This document shows positions 8,930-21,200 of a stretch of 64,000 nt of DNA, in pieces. The DNA is taken from the NCBI GenBank assembly GCA_964016985.1, contig OZ024826.1, positions 63,556,910-63,620,909 of the forward strand, written 5' to 3'. The position numbers and the translations under genes were made by a program. Under the pieces are notes generated by a model. It was not told where the DNA came from. It ran no database searches and saw only the letters and a list, made by a program, of their open reading frames with translations. This stretch comes from Anodontia alba. Its lineage: Eukaryota; Mollusca; Bivalvia; Lucinida; Lucinidae. Positions within the stretch are counted from its first letter, which is position 1; each line of letters starts with the position of its first letter.

Positions 8930-11352
8930 TATACCCCCAACATACGAAGTATGCGGGGGTATATAGTTTTCGCTTTTCCGTTCGTCCGTTTGTTCGTTCA
9001 TACGTAGGTTCGTTTGTTCACAGGGTCAAAGTTTTTGCGTTAAAGTTTATAAGACCTCATATTTTGAAGACCCTTTGATGGATTTCATTCATATTTGGCA
9101 TGATGGTAGATATAGGTCTAAAGTTTTTATCAGCACCAGCCCCACCCCGGGGGTGACCTTGGGGTCAAGGTCACGGACTTAGAATTTTCTTAAAAAAGTC
9201 AAAGTTTTTTATGTTAAGTTTATTTAGCTTTATCATCAAGACCCTTGAGGAATTTCATTTATATTTGATATGTTGGTAGATATCGGCCTAGAGACTTACT
9301 CAGCATGATCCCCACCCCAGGTGTAAGCGAGGTCAAGGTCACGAACTTAGAATTTTCATATAAAAGTAAAAAATTTTGCGTTTAAGTTTATATAACCATA
9401 TCATCAAGACCTTTTGTTAAATTTCATTATCCCCTAACTGAAAGGTTGAGCAGATATAGCTATCAACAAGGAATCTGTTCGTCTGTTCATCCATCCGTTG
9501 AAGCATTATTCGTTCATACTTTATTTTTGTCTTAGGGTCAAAGTTTTTACGTTAAAGATTATAAGACCTCATATTTTGAAGACCCTTTGATGGTTTTCAT
9601 TCATATTTGGCATGATGGTAGATATAGGTCTAAAGTTTTTATCAGCATCATCCCCACCCCGGGGGTGACCTTGGGGTCAAGGTCACAGAATTTTCATAAA
9701 TAAGTCAAGTTTTTTGTCTTTAAGTTTATATAGCTATATCATCAAGACCCTTGAGGAATTTCATTTATATTTTACATGTTGGTAGATATTGGCCTAGAGT
9801 CTTACTCAGCATGATCCCCACCCAGGGTGTGACTGAGGTCAAGGTCATGAACTTAGAATTTTCATATAAAAGTAAAAATTTTTGCGTTTAAGTTTATATA
9901 GCCATATCATCAAGACATTTTGTTAAATTTCATTATCCCCTAAATGAAAGGTTGAGCAGATATAGTTATCAGCAAGGAATCTCTCCGTCTGTCCATCCAT
10001 CTGTTGAAGCATTATTCGTTCATACTTTATTTTTGTCTTAGGGTCAAAGTTTTTAGGTTAACGTTTATAAGACCTTATATTATGAAGACTCTTTGATAGA
10101 TTTCATTCATATTTGGCCTGATGGTAGATATAGAGCTTAAGTTTTTATCAGCACCAACCCTATCCCGGTGGATAACTTTGGGGTCAAGGTCACGGACTTA
10201 GAATTTTCATAAATAAGTCAAAATTTTTGTGTTTATGTTTATATAGCTATACCATCAAGACCCTTTGAGGAATTTCATTTATATTTTACATGTTGGTATA
10301 TATAGGTCTAGAGTTTTACTCAGCATCATACCCATCCCGGGGTATGACCATGAGGTCAAGGTCACAGACTTAGAAATTTCATATAAAAGTAAAAAAAATT
10401 GCATCTAAGTTTATATAGCTATACCATCAAGACCTTTTGTTGAATTTCATTATCCTCCTACCGAGAGGTTTAGGAGATATAGCTATCAGCATGGAATCCA
10501 TCTATCCATCTGTCTGTCCATAAACGCATTATTGTGCACCCCATAACTCCTAACTACCCTTTGAGCTACTTTCAGGAAACTGTCAGGTTGTAGAGGGCAT
10601 TTGGTAGGGGTGTCAGGTACAAGAAAGACAACTCTGACTTGGTCCATGAGTTATCTCCCTTATCTGCAGAATTGTAAAAATTTTGTGCAAACCATAACTT
10701 TAAAACACGTTAAGATATTTACATGATACTTCACCAGTATGTAGAGGACATTGAGTAGGCATATCACATTCAAGAATGACACTCTAACTGTCTTCATTCT
10801 GCAGTTTTCTCCCTTGGTTATTTAAATCTTGTGCGGGCAATAACTCTAAAAATTCTTTAAGATATTTTTGTGATACTTTACTGATATGTAGAGGACATTG
10901 AGTAGGCATGTCACCTAAAAAATTTTCATTAAAATTTATATAGCTATATTATGAAGACCCTTTTGTTGGTTTCATTAATATTAAGCATGATGGTATATAT
11001 AGGTCTAAAGTTTTTCTTGGCACCATCCCCAAGCTGGGGCATGGCTTTTAAGTCAAGGTCACAGACTTTTCATACAAATGTCATTTTTGCTTATATTATA
11101 TAGACTGATTGATATCACTGGTATATGGTGATAGTTATAGGGCTAAAGTTTTATTTAGCTCAATCCCTGCACCTGTGCCTGACCTTTGAGGTCAAGGGCT
11201 TCATAATATGTGTGATTGAATTTTTTCAATGTTATAACATATAGCATACAACTGCCATCTCCAGAGTCAAAGCTACATACTTTGTGTTCTTTAAAAAGTG
11301 ACGGTAGCACTGGTCGGGGGTATACATGCCCCACTGGGCTTTTTGTCTAGTT
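8930..11352 (+). mobile_element. Array element, type M (GGGGTATA hairpin ends)
   Basis: The left end is a hairpin, ATACCCCC...GGGGGTAT at 8931-8962, followed by TATAGTTTTCGC and TTCGTCCG-type repeats. The right end contains GGTCGGGGGTATACATGCCC and CTGGGCTTTTTGTCTAG. The interior is a higher-order array of about 507 bp (starts near 9008, 9515 and 10022), each made of three units of about 170 bp with TCAAGGTCA near their ends. The right third (10540-10920) contains related but different units with CATAACTC. There is no coding sequence. Confidence 0.8.
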
Positions 11353-11354
11353 TG

Positions 11355-11712
11355 GACAATCATCTTCTAATTCTCAAACTAGTATAGAAATATTAGAGGT
11401 GAAATGATTCATCGAATTTTTGGTTAACAGCAGTTCACACTAGACATTGCGGTACATGGTTCTGTTTAGCCTACTTTCAGCTAGGTTCAGTTCACTATAA
11501 ATAGACATAAAAATTATTAAAAATATTGAAAATGAAAAGAAAACTAAAATAATGAAGAAAAAGTATTTGAGCAGATAATCTGGGATGATTTCAGCCTGTA
11601 TTTCATGCGTTTTTGGACGCGTTTTTTAAAAATCCGCCCTTTAAAATAGCAATGTCCAGGCAGATGATGGGCAGGCATTGGGCATCATCCGAGGTTTACC
11701 TTTTGGCTAACC
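11355..11712. other. Intergenic, no recognised feature
   Basis: AT-rich sequence between two array elements. No supported gene or repeat. Confidence 0.4.
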
Positions 11713-13697
11713 TTTTTAGCTCACCTGAGCACAAAGTGCTCAAGGTGAGCTGTTGTGATCAGTCAATGTCGGTTGTGCTCGTTCGTCATGTGGCGTCAAC
11801 AATTGCTTTAAAAGCCTACTCCTCATACACCCCTGGGCCAATGGACTCGAAACTTGGTAGGAAGCATCAGGGTGACTTGTAGATCAAAAATAGCTAAAGT
11901 CTTTCCCATTGGAAATCCGCTATCGTGGCCATCTTGAAAATCTATTTTTCACTTCTTCTCCTGAACCAAAAGGCCAATTGACTGGAAACTTGGTAGGAAG
12001 CATCTGGGTCACTTGTAGATTGAAAATAGCTAAAGTCATTCCAATCGGAAATCCCAAATGGCCGCCATGGCGGGTTTTGAAAAAAAAATTTTCGCTTCTT
12101 TTCCTGAACCAAAAGGCCATTTGACTCGAAACCTGATAAGAAGCATCGGGGTGACATGTAGATCAAAAATAGCTAAAATCTTTCTGATTGGAAATCCAAG
12201 ATGGCCACCTATTTTTCGCTTCTTCTCCTGAACCAAAAGGCTTATTGACATGAAACTTGGTAGGAAGCATTGGGGTGAATTGTAGATTAAAAGTGGCTAA
12301 AATCTTTCCTATTGGAAATCCAAGGTGACCGCCATGGCAGTCACCTTGAAAATCTATTTTTGGCTTCCTCTCCTGAACCAAAAGGCCAGTTGACTTGAAA
12401 CTTGGTAGGGATCATCAGGGTGACTTGTAGATCAAATCATTCCTATCGGACGGTCATTCTCTCCCTTCCGCTGATACAAGAAGGGCAGTTGTCAGTTTCT
12501 GGCGAAAGAATGTGCACAGTACTGGTTAACCGCTTAGAGGACTAAGCCTGCCCAGTAAACGTGTGGTTAGGTAAACTGACCGCGCTCGACATGACCCCAT
12601 TGGGTTGACTGGGCCGTAAAACCTCAACACAAACAAACAAACATTCCTATCGGAAATCCAAGATGGCGGCCATGGCGGTCGAATTGTAGATCAAAAATAG
12701 CTAAAATCTTTCCTATTGGAAATACAAGGTCGCCGCCATGGTGGCCATCTTGAAAATCTATTTTTCGCTTCTTCTCCTGAACTGAAAGGCCAATTGACTT
12801 GAAACTTGGTAGGAAGCATCGATGCAACTTGTAGATAAAAAAAGGTAAAATAGTTCCGATCGGAAATCCAAGATGGTGGCCTTCTTGAAAATCTATTCTT
12901 TACCTCTTTTCCTGAACTGAAAGGCCAATGGCCTCGAACCTGGATAGGAAACTTTGGGATGATTTGTAGATTTAAAATAGCTAAAATTGTTCCAATCTGA
13001 AATCCAAGATGTCCACCATGGTTGCCATCTTGAAAATCTATTTATCTCTTCTTCCACTGAACTGAAAAGCCAATTGACTCGAAACTTGGTAGGAAGCATA
13101 GGGGTGACTGGTAGATCAAAAATAGCTAAAATTGTAACGATCGGAAATCCAAGATGCCCACCATAGCGGCCATCTTAAAAATCTATTTTTCGTTTCTCCT
13201 CCTGAACCAAAAGGCCAATGGACTTGAAACTTGGTAAGAATCATCAAGGTGACTTGTAAATAAAAAATAGCTAAAATGGTTCGGACCGGAAATACAAGAT
13301 GGCTGCCACAATAGCCATCTTGAAAATTTATTGTGAACTTCTTCTCCTGAATTGAATGGCCCATTGACTCGAAATTTGATAGGAAGTATCGGGTAGACTT
13401 GTAGATCAAAAATAGCTAAAATCATTCTGATCGGAAATCCAAGATGGTCGCCCTTAGCCCTAGTTAAAAAACTATTTTGAACTTTTTCTCCTGAACCAAA
13501 AGGGCAATTGACTCAGAGTTCATTGGAAGTATCGAGGTGACTTGTAGATCAACGGTAGCTAAAATCGTTCTGATTTGAAATTCAAGGTGGCTAGAAAGTC
13601 AATATTGAACTTTTATTCTTGAACCGAAAGGCCAAATGACTCAAACTTGTCTGGTAATCAGGTGAGCGATACAGGGCCATCTTGGCCCTCCGTTAGG
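11713..13697 (+). mobile_element. Array element, type A (AGCTCACCTGAGC ends)
   Basis: The left end TTTTAGCTCACCTGAGCAC pairs with GTGCTCAAGGTGAGC just inside. The right end has AATCAGGTGAGCGATACAGG then GGGCCATCTTGGCCCTC, a near-perfect palindrome. Between them are about a dozen units of about 145 bp, each with GACTTGAAACTTGGTAGGAAG, GATCAAAAATAGCTAAAATC, AAATCCAAGATGGCCGCC and CTTCTTCTCCTGAACC. A SINE interrupts at 12451-12641. This architecture is like bivalve pearl elements, a resemblance I infer from memory of their structure. Confidence 0.82.
12451..12641 (+). mobile_element. SINE family 1, 5'-truncated
   Basis: This copy contains the family 1 body from CGGTCATTCTCTCCC to the tail CTCAACACAAACAAACAAA and lacks the tRNA head. 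An exact 13-bp duplication, CATTCCTATCGGA, lies at 12438-12450 and 12642-12654. It sits inside an array unit, so it is younger than that array. Confidence 0.93.
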
Positions 13698-13779
13698 CAT
13701 TTTTCTTGTTGATGTTATTTCTAGCATGGTCGTGGCCATGTTTTTACAATTGCAGCATTTCCTGTCAATTATCATGATA

Positions 13780-15064
13780 CGAGGGGAGTTCAATAAGTTC
13801 ATAGAACTCGGGGTTTAACTCACAGATTGGAAGATGGTTTCAACATTATTTTTCAATATAATCCCCCTTTACTTCAATGCATTTGGCCCACTTTTCTTTT
13901 AAGCAGTCTATGCCTTTGAAATAAAAGTCGTCTATTTGGTCCTCAAACCAAGCCTCTGTAGCAGCCTTGAGCTCATCATCGTCCCGAAATCTCGTTCCAC
14001 GCAAGTGGGACTTCAAATTTCGAAACAGATAATAATCACTTGGGGCCAAGCCTGGACTGTATGGCGGGTGATTTAACTGCTCGAACTTGCACTCACGAAT
14101 AGCCACTTGTGCAACTCTGGACTTGTGCACAGGGGCATTATCATGCAAAAGAAGGACACCAGCAGCTAGCTTTCCCCTTCGTTTTTTCTTTAATAGCAAC
14201 CTTTAATTGTTTAATGACATTGGCATAGTATTCTCCTGTAATCGAAGTACCAGCAGGCTTGTAATCTATCAATATAATCCCTTTGGAGTCCCAAAACACC
14301 TTGCTGGCTGATGGTTGGGTACGAATTTCTTAGGTGGGGATGAGCCAGGGTGCTTCTATTGCATGGACTCTTTTTTAGTATCTGGGTCCCAGTGGTGAAG
14401 CCAAGTTTCATCTCCTGTTACAAGACGAGTGTGAAAGTCTTCTGGCTTGGCATTATACACTACCAGAAGTTCTTGGATTGACTCCACACTTTGCTGATGA
14501 TCTTGCATGTTCAGGTTTCTGGGTACCCACCTGGCAGATACTTTTGACATGCCTAAATGTTCATGGATTATAGCGTAAACACTTCCATTAGAAATACCAC
14601 ATTTTGAAGCAAGTTTGGCAACTTTGATTCGGCGATTGTTTAGCACAAGTCTCTCAACACGGTCGATCATCTCCTGGCTGATGACATCAGCAAGGTGACC
14701 TGGCCTTGGGTCATCTTCTAAGGAGTCTCGCCCACGTTTAAATTCTGCTGACCACTTTGCCACTGTGGAATACTTCGGGCTGCTATCACCATACACATCA
14801 GCCATGCGCCAATGGATGTCTTTGGCCTTTGCACCCTCCTTAGTGAGGAACTTTATGACTGCTCTGAACTCAATATTCTGTCTTTCCATTTTTGCCTATG
14901 GGTATAGGTTTTCAAACAAAAAGTAAGAGCAAAAAAATGTACGTGTTGACGTTCAGGCTGTTATCATTCAACTGACAAAGGTTTACACTGCACAAAAATG
15001 AAAAAAGAAATCTTGAATTGTATAGAAAAATACCGAGTTCTATGAACTTATTGAACTACCCTCG
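13780..15064 (-). mobile_element. mariner transposon, 1285 bp
   Basis: Terminal inverted repeats of 32 bp (13780-13811 and 15033-15064) match at 31 of 32 positions. They begin CGAGGG and contain AGTTCAATAAGTTCATAGAA. TA dinucleotides flank both ends (13778-13779 and 15065-15066), the expected mariner duplication. The length and the single internal transposase on the minus strand are typical of the family. Confidence 0.96.
13846..14889 (-). pseudogene. mariner transposase, inactivated
   Basis: A mariner-type DD34D transposase, which cuts the element out and joins it at TA. Starting at the ATG at 14887-14889, the N-terminal half carries a helix-turn-helix DNA-binding region (about residues 1-110). 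The catalytic aspartates are visible in TGDETWLHHW, LLHDNAPVHK and PGLAPSDYYLF; the spacing between the last two fits 34 residues. The frame is broken: a TAG at about 14356-14358 replaces what is probably a tryptophan codon, and at least two shifts follow (about 14300-14320 and about 14170-14200). The final segment, 13846-14199, is intact to the stop. The nearly perfect TIRs suggest moderate age and possible mobilisation by a related enzyme. Confidence 0.93.
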
Positions 15065-15283
15065 TACATATTGAATCGCAAGTAAAGTGTTGTAATATGA
15101 TCATATCATGAGGTCAGTGTATCATTGCAGCCCTAAGAAATATGAAAGTTGATTCTATTTGAAGAAGGTAGCAGAAGTCCTTCTAACAATATCATTTTAT
15201 ACATGTATTTTACTGGTATTTAATGCTTAGCATGCTGGGTAAAATTTTCAGCTGACAATCTTTTGAAATATTTTTCTTAATTA

Positions 15284-15367
15284 TCCCAGAAAACAAGGTT
15301 TGGCATTTCATTCAAATTGTCTTCCAAGGAGACTATTTGCATGAAATGTCAAACCTTGTTTTCTGGG
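15284..15367. repeat. Hairpin repeat, ATGAAATGTCAAA family, copy 1
   Basis: Two arms of about 33 bp (15284-15317 and 15335-15367) are near-complementary and contain AACAAGGTTTGGCATTTCAT and ATGAAATGTCAAACCTTG. Other copies lie near 28594, 33978, 38383 and 40344, so this is a dispersed foldback or MITE family. Confidence 0.8.
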
Positions 15368-15575
15368 AAATATCACTTTGTTGTCTGCTGAATCTACACA
15401 GAGAGTGGTAACGTTAAAAAGATATCATGAAAACTCTGTTTGTAAAAGGTAAATATTCATCTTTATGCCACATCTTGAGAAAACCTGTGGGTTGTACATG
15501 AATTCTAAGACTGTCCTGTACACCTTTGCAGTTTTGTCATGACCTTCACAGTTTGCCATGTACATGTATACAGTT

Positions 15576-15884
15576 GCCAGCCTAGGTGGCTCAATTGGAT
15601 GCGCCATCCGACTGGAGACCAGGAGGTCACGGGTTCATCCCCCGCCGAGGTTGGCAACATTCTTTCGTGGAGATTGATTGTGAAATATTTTCTACGGTCA
15701 TTCTCTCCCTTCCGCTGATTCAAGAAGGGCAGTTGTCAGTTTCTGGCGAAAGACTCTGCACAATACTGGTTAACCGCTTAGAGGACTAAGCCTGCCCAGT
15801 AAACGTGCAGTTAGGTAAACTGACCATGCTCGACATGACCCCATTGGGTTGACTGGGCCGTAAAACCTCAACATAAACAAACAA
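15576..15884 (+). mobile_element. SINE family 1, full length
   Basis: The head carries A box TGGCTCAATTGG and B box GGTTCATCCCC, with the standard body and tail. An exact 14-bp duplication, ACATGTATACAGTT, lies at 15562-15575 and 15885-15898. Confidence 0.95.
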
Positions 15885-16202
15885 ACATGTATACAGTTCA
15901 TACAGATCTTGAAAAACCCTGAAAATCATACTTTGAAAAGAAAAAACTTTTGCAACTGAATTCTGGCCAAAAAAGTCCTCCAGAAAGTATTTACTTTGGA
16001 TTTCTTGAAATTCTGTGTAGATAAATGGGTTGTAAGGTTTATAGGGATGAAACTATAATTTTTTTGTCATACACTTAACTCATTAAAAATAGAGGACACA
16101 CAATTAACAAACTCACACGTGTATGAATCCTGTTCTGAAAACTTAAAATCATGCTCAAACATGAAGGGTCATGATAAGATCAGTAACCCCAGGTAAGGCA
16201 TT

Positions 16203-18098
16203 TTTAGTTCACCTGAGCTATGCTCAGGATGAGCTATAGTGATCACTTTTTGTCTGTCGTCCGTTCGTGCATACGTCCATGCATCCATGCGTCAGTTTAC
16301 ATTTTCAAACGACTTCTCCTCTGAAGTCACTGAGCCAATTTTAATCAAAGTTCATATGGAGCCTCCATAGGTTGGGGGAACGAAAGATTGCTAAAATGGT
16401 CATGGTCCATTGACCAAGATGGCCGCCATGTCCATATATAGTAAAAACCTTTAAAAATCTTCTTCTCCAGAACCGAAGATGCCTTGGGGCTGAATCTTTG
16501 CACAAATCATTGGAGACGGGAGGTCTACCAAAGTTGCTAAAATGACGGTTGTTTGTTGATATTTGACCTTTTTACGGCAAGGTCAAATTTGCTTCCCCAT
16601 GCATTTGTATGGGCCCCATCCATTTGTATGGGAAAAATGTTTAGAATTTCAAACAACCTCCTCTGAAGCAGCTGGGCCAATGTTAATCAAATTTCATGTG
16701 AAGCCTCCTTGGGGTGGGGGAATGAAAGATTGCTAAAATGGTCACGGTTCATTGACAAAGATGGTCACCTTGCCAATATACGGTAAAACATTTAAAACTC
16801 TTCTCCAGAACCGAAGATGCCTTGGGGCTGAATCTTTGCACAAATCATCGGGAACAGGAGGTCTACTAAAGCTACTAAAATGATGGTCGTACATTGACAT
16901 TTGACCTTTTTATGACAGGGTCAAGTTTGCTTCCCTTTGCATTTGTATGGGCCCCATACATTTATATGGGAAAAATGTTGAGAATTTCAAAGAACTCCTC
17001 TGAAGCTGCTGGGCCAGTGTTGTTCAAATTTTATGTGGAGCCTCCTTGGGGAGCGGGAAAGAAAAGAGTGCTAAAATGGTTGCTGTCCATTGACCAAGAT
17101 GGCTGCTATGCCCATATATGGTAAAAACTTTTAAAAATCTTTTTCTCCAGAACAAAGTTAACCTTAGGGCCTAATCTTTGCACAAATCAGCGGGAACGGG
17201 AGGTCTACCAAAATTACTAAAAAGATGGTCCTGTGTTGACAGACCTTTTTACGGCTAGTTCAAATTTGCTTCCCCCATGCATTTGTATGGGCCCTTTACA
17301 TTTATATGGAAAAATGTTGAGAATTCATATTTTGGACATCTCCTCTAAAGACTATGATCCAATGGAAACTTAATGAGGAGCAGCGAGGGGCCTAGTAGAC
17401 ACAATTTAGCTAAAACTGAGCAAATCGAAAATCCAAGATGGCTGCCACAACCGCCATCTTGAAAATCAATTTTCGATGTCTCTGGTCGATTTGAGCTGAA
17501 ACTTGCTCTGTAGCAACAGGACGACTTCAGGAAGGAAATAAGCTAAAATCCTGTCAATCAGAAATCCAAGATGTTTTCGACATTTTCTTTCAAACCATAA
17601 GGAGAATTAAGCTGAAACATAATGTAGCAACAGGTTGACGTGTAGATGAAAAATAGCTAAAATCATGCCGATTGGAAATCCAAAATGGCCGCTATCTTGA
17701 AAACCAAATTTTGACTTCCTCCCAAACTGTTGGGCGATTTAATTTGAAACTTACACTGTAGCAACAGGATGACCTCTAGATCCAAAAAAGCTAAAATCGT
17801 GCCAATTGGAAATCACAGCGACCATCTTGAAAATCTGTTTTCAAGATCTCCTTGCAAATTAAGTCAAAACTTATGATGGAGCAAGAGGCCGATCAGTTGA
17901 TATAAAAATAGCTAAAATTGTGTTTATTGGAAATCCAAAATGCCACCACCGCCACCATCTTGAAATTTGATTTTTGACTTATGCTCCCGAACCATTGAGT
18001 TGAAACTTACACTGTAGCAAGAGGATGACCTTTAGATTGAAAATAGCTAAGATTTTTGCTGATCAGAAATCCAACATGGCCACCACATTGCCATCTTG
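16203..18098 (+). mobile_element. Array element, type B, copy 1
   Basis: The left end is TTAGTTCACCTGAGCTATGC with GCTCAGGATGAGC, followed by CTGTCGTCCGTTCG. The first half has three units of about 350 bp (CATTTGTATGGGCCCCAT, GCTGAATCTTTGCACAAATC). The second half changes to units of about 140 bp with CACTGTAGCAACAGGATGAC and GAAATCCAAGATGG. It ends in CCATCTTGTT directly against the next element's left end. The same order recurs at 61802-63233 and, split, at 41995-51110. Confidence 0.78.
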
Positions 18099-19576
18099 TT
18101 AGCTCACCTGAGCATGAAATGCTCAGGGTGAGCTATTGTGTTCAGTCAATGTCCGTTGTGTGTCGTGCGGCATCAACAATTGCTTTAAAAGCCTACTCCT
18201 CCTACACCCCTGGGCCACTTGACTCGAAACTTGGTAGGAAGCATAGGGGTGACTTGTAGGTAAAAAATAGCTAAAATCATTCCGATTGGAAATCCAAGAT
18301 GGCGACCATCTTGAAAATCTATTTTTCGCTTCTTCGCCTGAACTGAAAGGCCTGTTGACTCAAAACTTGTTAGGAAGCATCAGGGTGACTTGTAGATTAA
18401 AAGAAGCTAAAATCGTTCCAATTGGAAACATCTTGAACATCTTGAAAATCGATTTTTCTCTTCTTCTCCTGAACCAAAAGGCCAATTGACTCGAAACTTG
18501 GTAGGAAGCATCAGGGTGCTTAGTAGATCAAAAATAGGTAAAATAGTTCCTATCGGAAATCCAAGATGGCCGCCATGGCAGCAATCTTGAAAATCTATTT
18601 TTCGCTTCTTCTCCCGAAAAGAAAGTCCAATTGACTTGAAACTTGGTAGAAATCAGCAGGATGTAGATCAAAAATAGCTAAAATGGTTCCAGTCGGAAAT
18701 CCAAGATGGCCCCCATTTAAAATCTATTTTTACTTCTTCTCCTGAACCGAAAGGCCAATTGACTTGAAGCTAGGTAGAAAGCAGCAGGCTGACTTGAAGA
18801 TAAAAAAAAAAAAAAAAATAATAATAATAATAATAAAATCTTTCCGATGGAAATCCAAGATAGCTGCCATGGCAGCCATCCTGAAAATCTATTTTTCATT
18901 TCTTCTCCTGAACCGAAAGGCCAATTGACTTGAACCTGGGTAGGAAGCTTTGGGGTGACTTGTAAATCAAAAGCAGCTAAAATTTTTCTGATTGGAAATC
19001 TAAGATGGCTGCCATGGTGACCATCTTGAAAATCTATTTTTCGCTTCTTCTCCTGAACCGAAAGGCCAATTGACTCGAAACTTGGTAGGAAGCATGGGGG
19101 TGCTTTGTAGATTAAAAGTAGCTAAAATAGTTCCTATTGGAAATCCAAGATGGCCACCATGGCAGCCATCTTGAAAATCTATTTTTTGCTTCTTCTCCCG
19201 AAACGAAAGGCCAATTGACTTGAAACTTGGTAGGAATCATTGAGGCGACTTGTAGATCAAAAATAGCTAAAATCGTTCCAGTCAGAAATCCAAGATGGCT
19301 GCTGCAGCCATCTTGAAAATCTATTTTTCATTTCTTCTCCTGAACCGAAAGGCAACTGACTCGAAACTAAGTAGGAAGCATCAGGCTGACTTGTAGATAA
19401 AAAAAAATTATATAATTGTACCGATCCAAAATCCAAGAATGGCGGCCATCTTGAAAATCTATTTTTCACTTCTTCTCCTGAACCGAAAGGCAATTGACTT
19501 GCACCTGGGTAGGAAGCTTTGGGGTCACTTGTAGATCAAAAATAGCCAGAAAAAGGTGGCCATCTTGAAAATCTAT

Positions 19577-20105
19577 TTTTTTGCTTTTTCCAGGCCACCT
19601 GGTGAAACCTTTAAAACCTTTAATAACCTTTAATTTTGTGTTAATTTTAGCAAAACCTATATAACCTTTATTTTGCTCATAAAACCTCTAAAAAAACCTT
19701 TATTTTCATACAAAAACCTATATATTTTTGCAGAAAAGGCTTCTGAATTCTTTTATGACAAATGTTGTTTTATAGTGCTTGTAAATGTTTTGAAAATGCA
19801 TTGAAGAAGTTATTTGGCAGGATCATGGACTTGCAAATAGGTGCTGTATACAACTAGATCAGGAAAAAGTGTTATTGACCCAGGTATTGTAATTAAATTA
19901 CTTTGATTAAAACAATAATGCATGGTAGAAAAATCTCCTGTATTAAGAAGCAAACAAACGGCTTGAAATGTGATGAAAGTGAGTATAGAAGACCTTTATT
20001 TAGCCTATATTTTTGTTGAAAAACCTGTAAAAAAAACCCTGTATTTTGGTAATAGGAACCTTTATAAAAACCTTTATTTTCCAAATGGGCCACTAAGAGG
20101 CCTGT
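19577..20105. other. Insertion in array, rich in AAACCTTT repeats
   Basis: The 145-bp units stop inside the TCTATTTTT segment and resume at TTTTCTCCTGAATTGAAAG. The intervening DNA has many AAACCTTTA/AAACCTTTT decamer-like repeats at its two ends (19600-19720 and 19990-20090) around a unique core. The element type is not recognised. Confidence 0.5.
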
Positions 20106-20539
20106 TTTTCTCCTGAATTGAAAGACCAATTGACTCGAAACTTGGTAGGAAGCATAGGGGTGACTGGTACACCAAAATTAGCTAAAATCGTTCCTAGCAA
20201 AAATCCAAGATGGCCACCATGGCGGTTATCTTGAAAGTCTATTTTTCACTTCTCCTGAACCTAAAGGCCAGTTGAAACTTGGTAAGAATTATTGAGGTGA
20301 CTTGTAGGTCAAAAATAGATAAAATCGTTCCGATCGGAAATACAAGATGGCCCCAGAGTTGCCATCATGAAATTCTATTTAATAGGAAGTATTGGGGTGA
20401 CTTGTAGATCAAAAATAGCTAAAATCATTCTGATCTGAAATCCAAGATGGTTGCCTTAGCAGCCATGTTGAAAATCTATTTTGAACTTTTTCTTCTGAAC
20501 CAAAAGGGCAATTAACTCAAACTTCACTGGAAGTATCAA

Positions 20540-21060
20540 GCATGACAAGTTTTTCTCTTAGAAAAAAAGTGGCAAAAAAATTCATGCTCAACTGATAATT
20601 CAACCAGATGTTTTATGGCTACTGCTCTCAGCTCTCTTACACTAATGAGTCTGTTCACAACAGGTGGTATTACCAGATTTACCTGGGAGACTACTTTTCT
20701 CTGATAACACTGGTTCCCTGCACTGTAATATATAGTCTTAAAATCTTTATTTTTCAACATAGAAAACCGTTTAAAATGTGCAATTTGATTAATTTTTTAT
20801 GCAGATGTAGATTTTAGAACCGGTTTTGAGCTACTTCATTGTGTTTTATATTTAAGAATTTTGTGTGTGGGTTTCTAGTTAACTGTCTTATCAGTATTAC
20901 TTAACTAATTACATAACAGAACATCATTTTATTGGCATCTGGGCAGAGTTTTATGGTCTCAGTCATCAGAAACATATGAAAATACAATACCCCATGAACC
21001 CGACTTTGATATAGTAATAGTGGGGAAGGTTGGGGGTGAAAGAGAAAAACATGGCATGAA
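20540..21060. other. Non-array DNA inside array element
   Basis: Unique AT-rich sequence separates the last intact 145-bp units from the element's right end. I see no TIRs or coding sequence, so I cannot say whether it is an insertion or an eroded array. Confidence 0.4.
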
Positions 21061-21200
21061 AGAAGCTAAAATAGATCTGATTGGAAATCCACGATGGCCT
21101 CCATCTTGAAAATCAATATTGAACTTCTTTTGAACCTAAATTGACTCAAGCTTGTCTGATAATCAGGTGAGCAATGCAGGGCCATCTTGGCCCTCTTGTT

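Larger units (their letters stand above)
18099..21200 (+). mobile_element. Array element, type A, copy 2 (interrupted)
   Basis: The left end TAGCTCACCTGAGCATG pairs with GCTCAGGGTGAGC. The right end is AATCAGGTGAGCAATGCAGG plus GGCCATCTTGGCCCTCTTG. The interior consists of about 145-bp units like those at 11713-13697. It is interrupted by foreign DNA at about 19577-20105 and about 20540-21060. A run of A followed by (ATA)n is present at 18803-18835. Confidence 0.78.

Noticed and set aside
11909..13425. Several overlapping ORFs of 65-97 codons on both strands
   Set aside because: They share the same peptide phrases because they are translations of the 145-bp array units.
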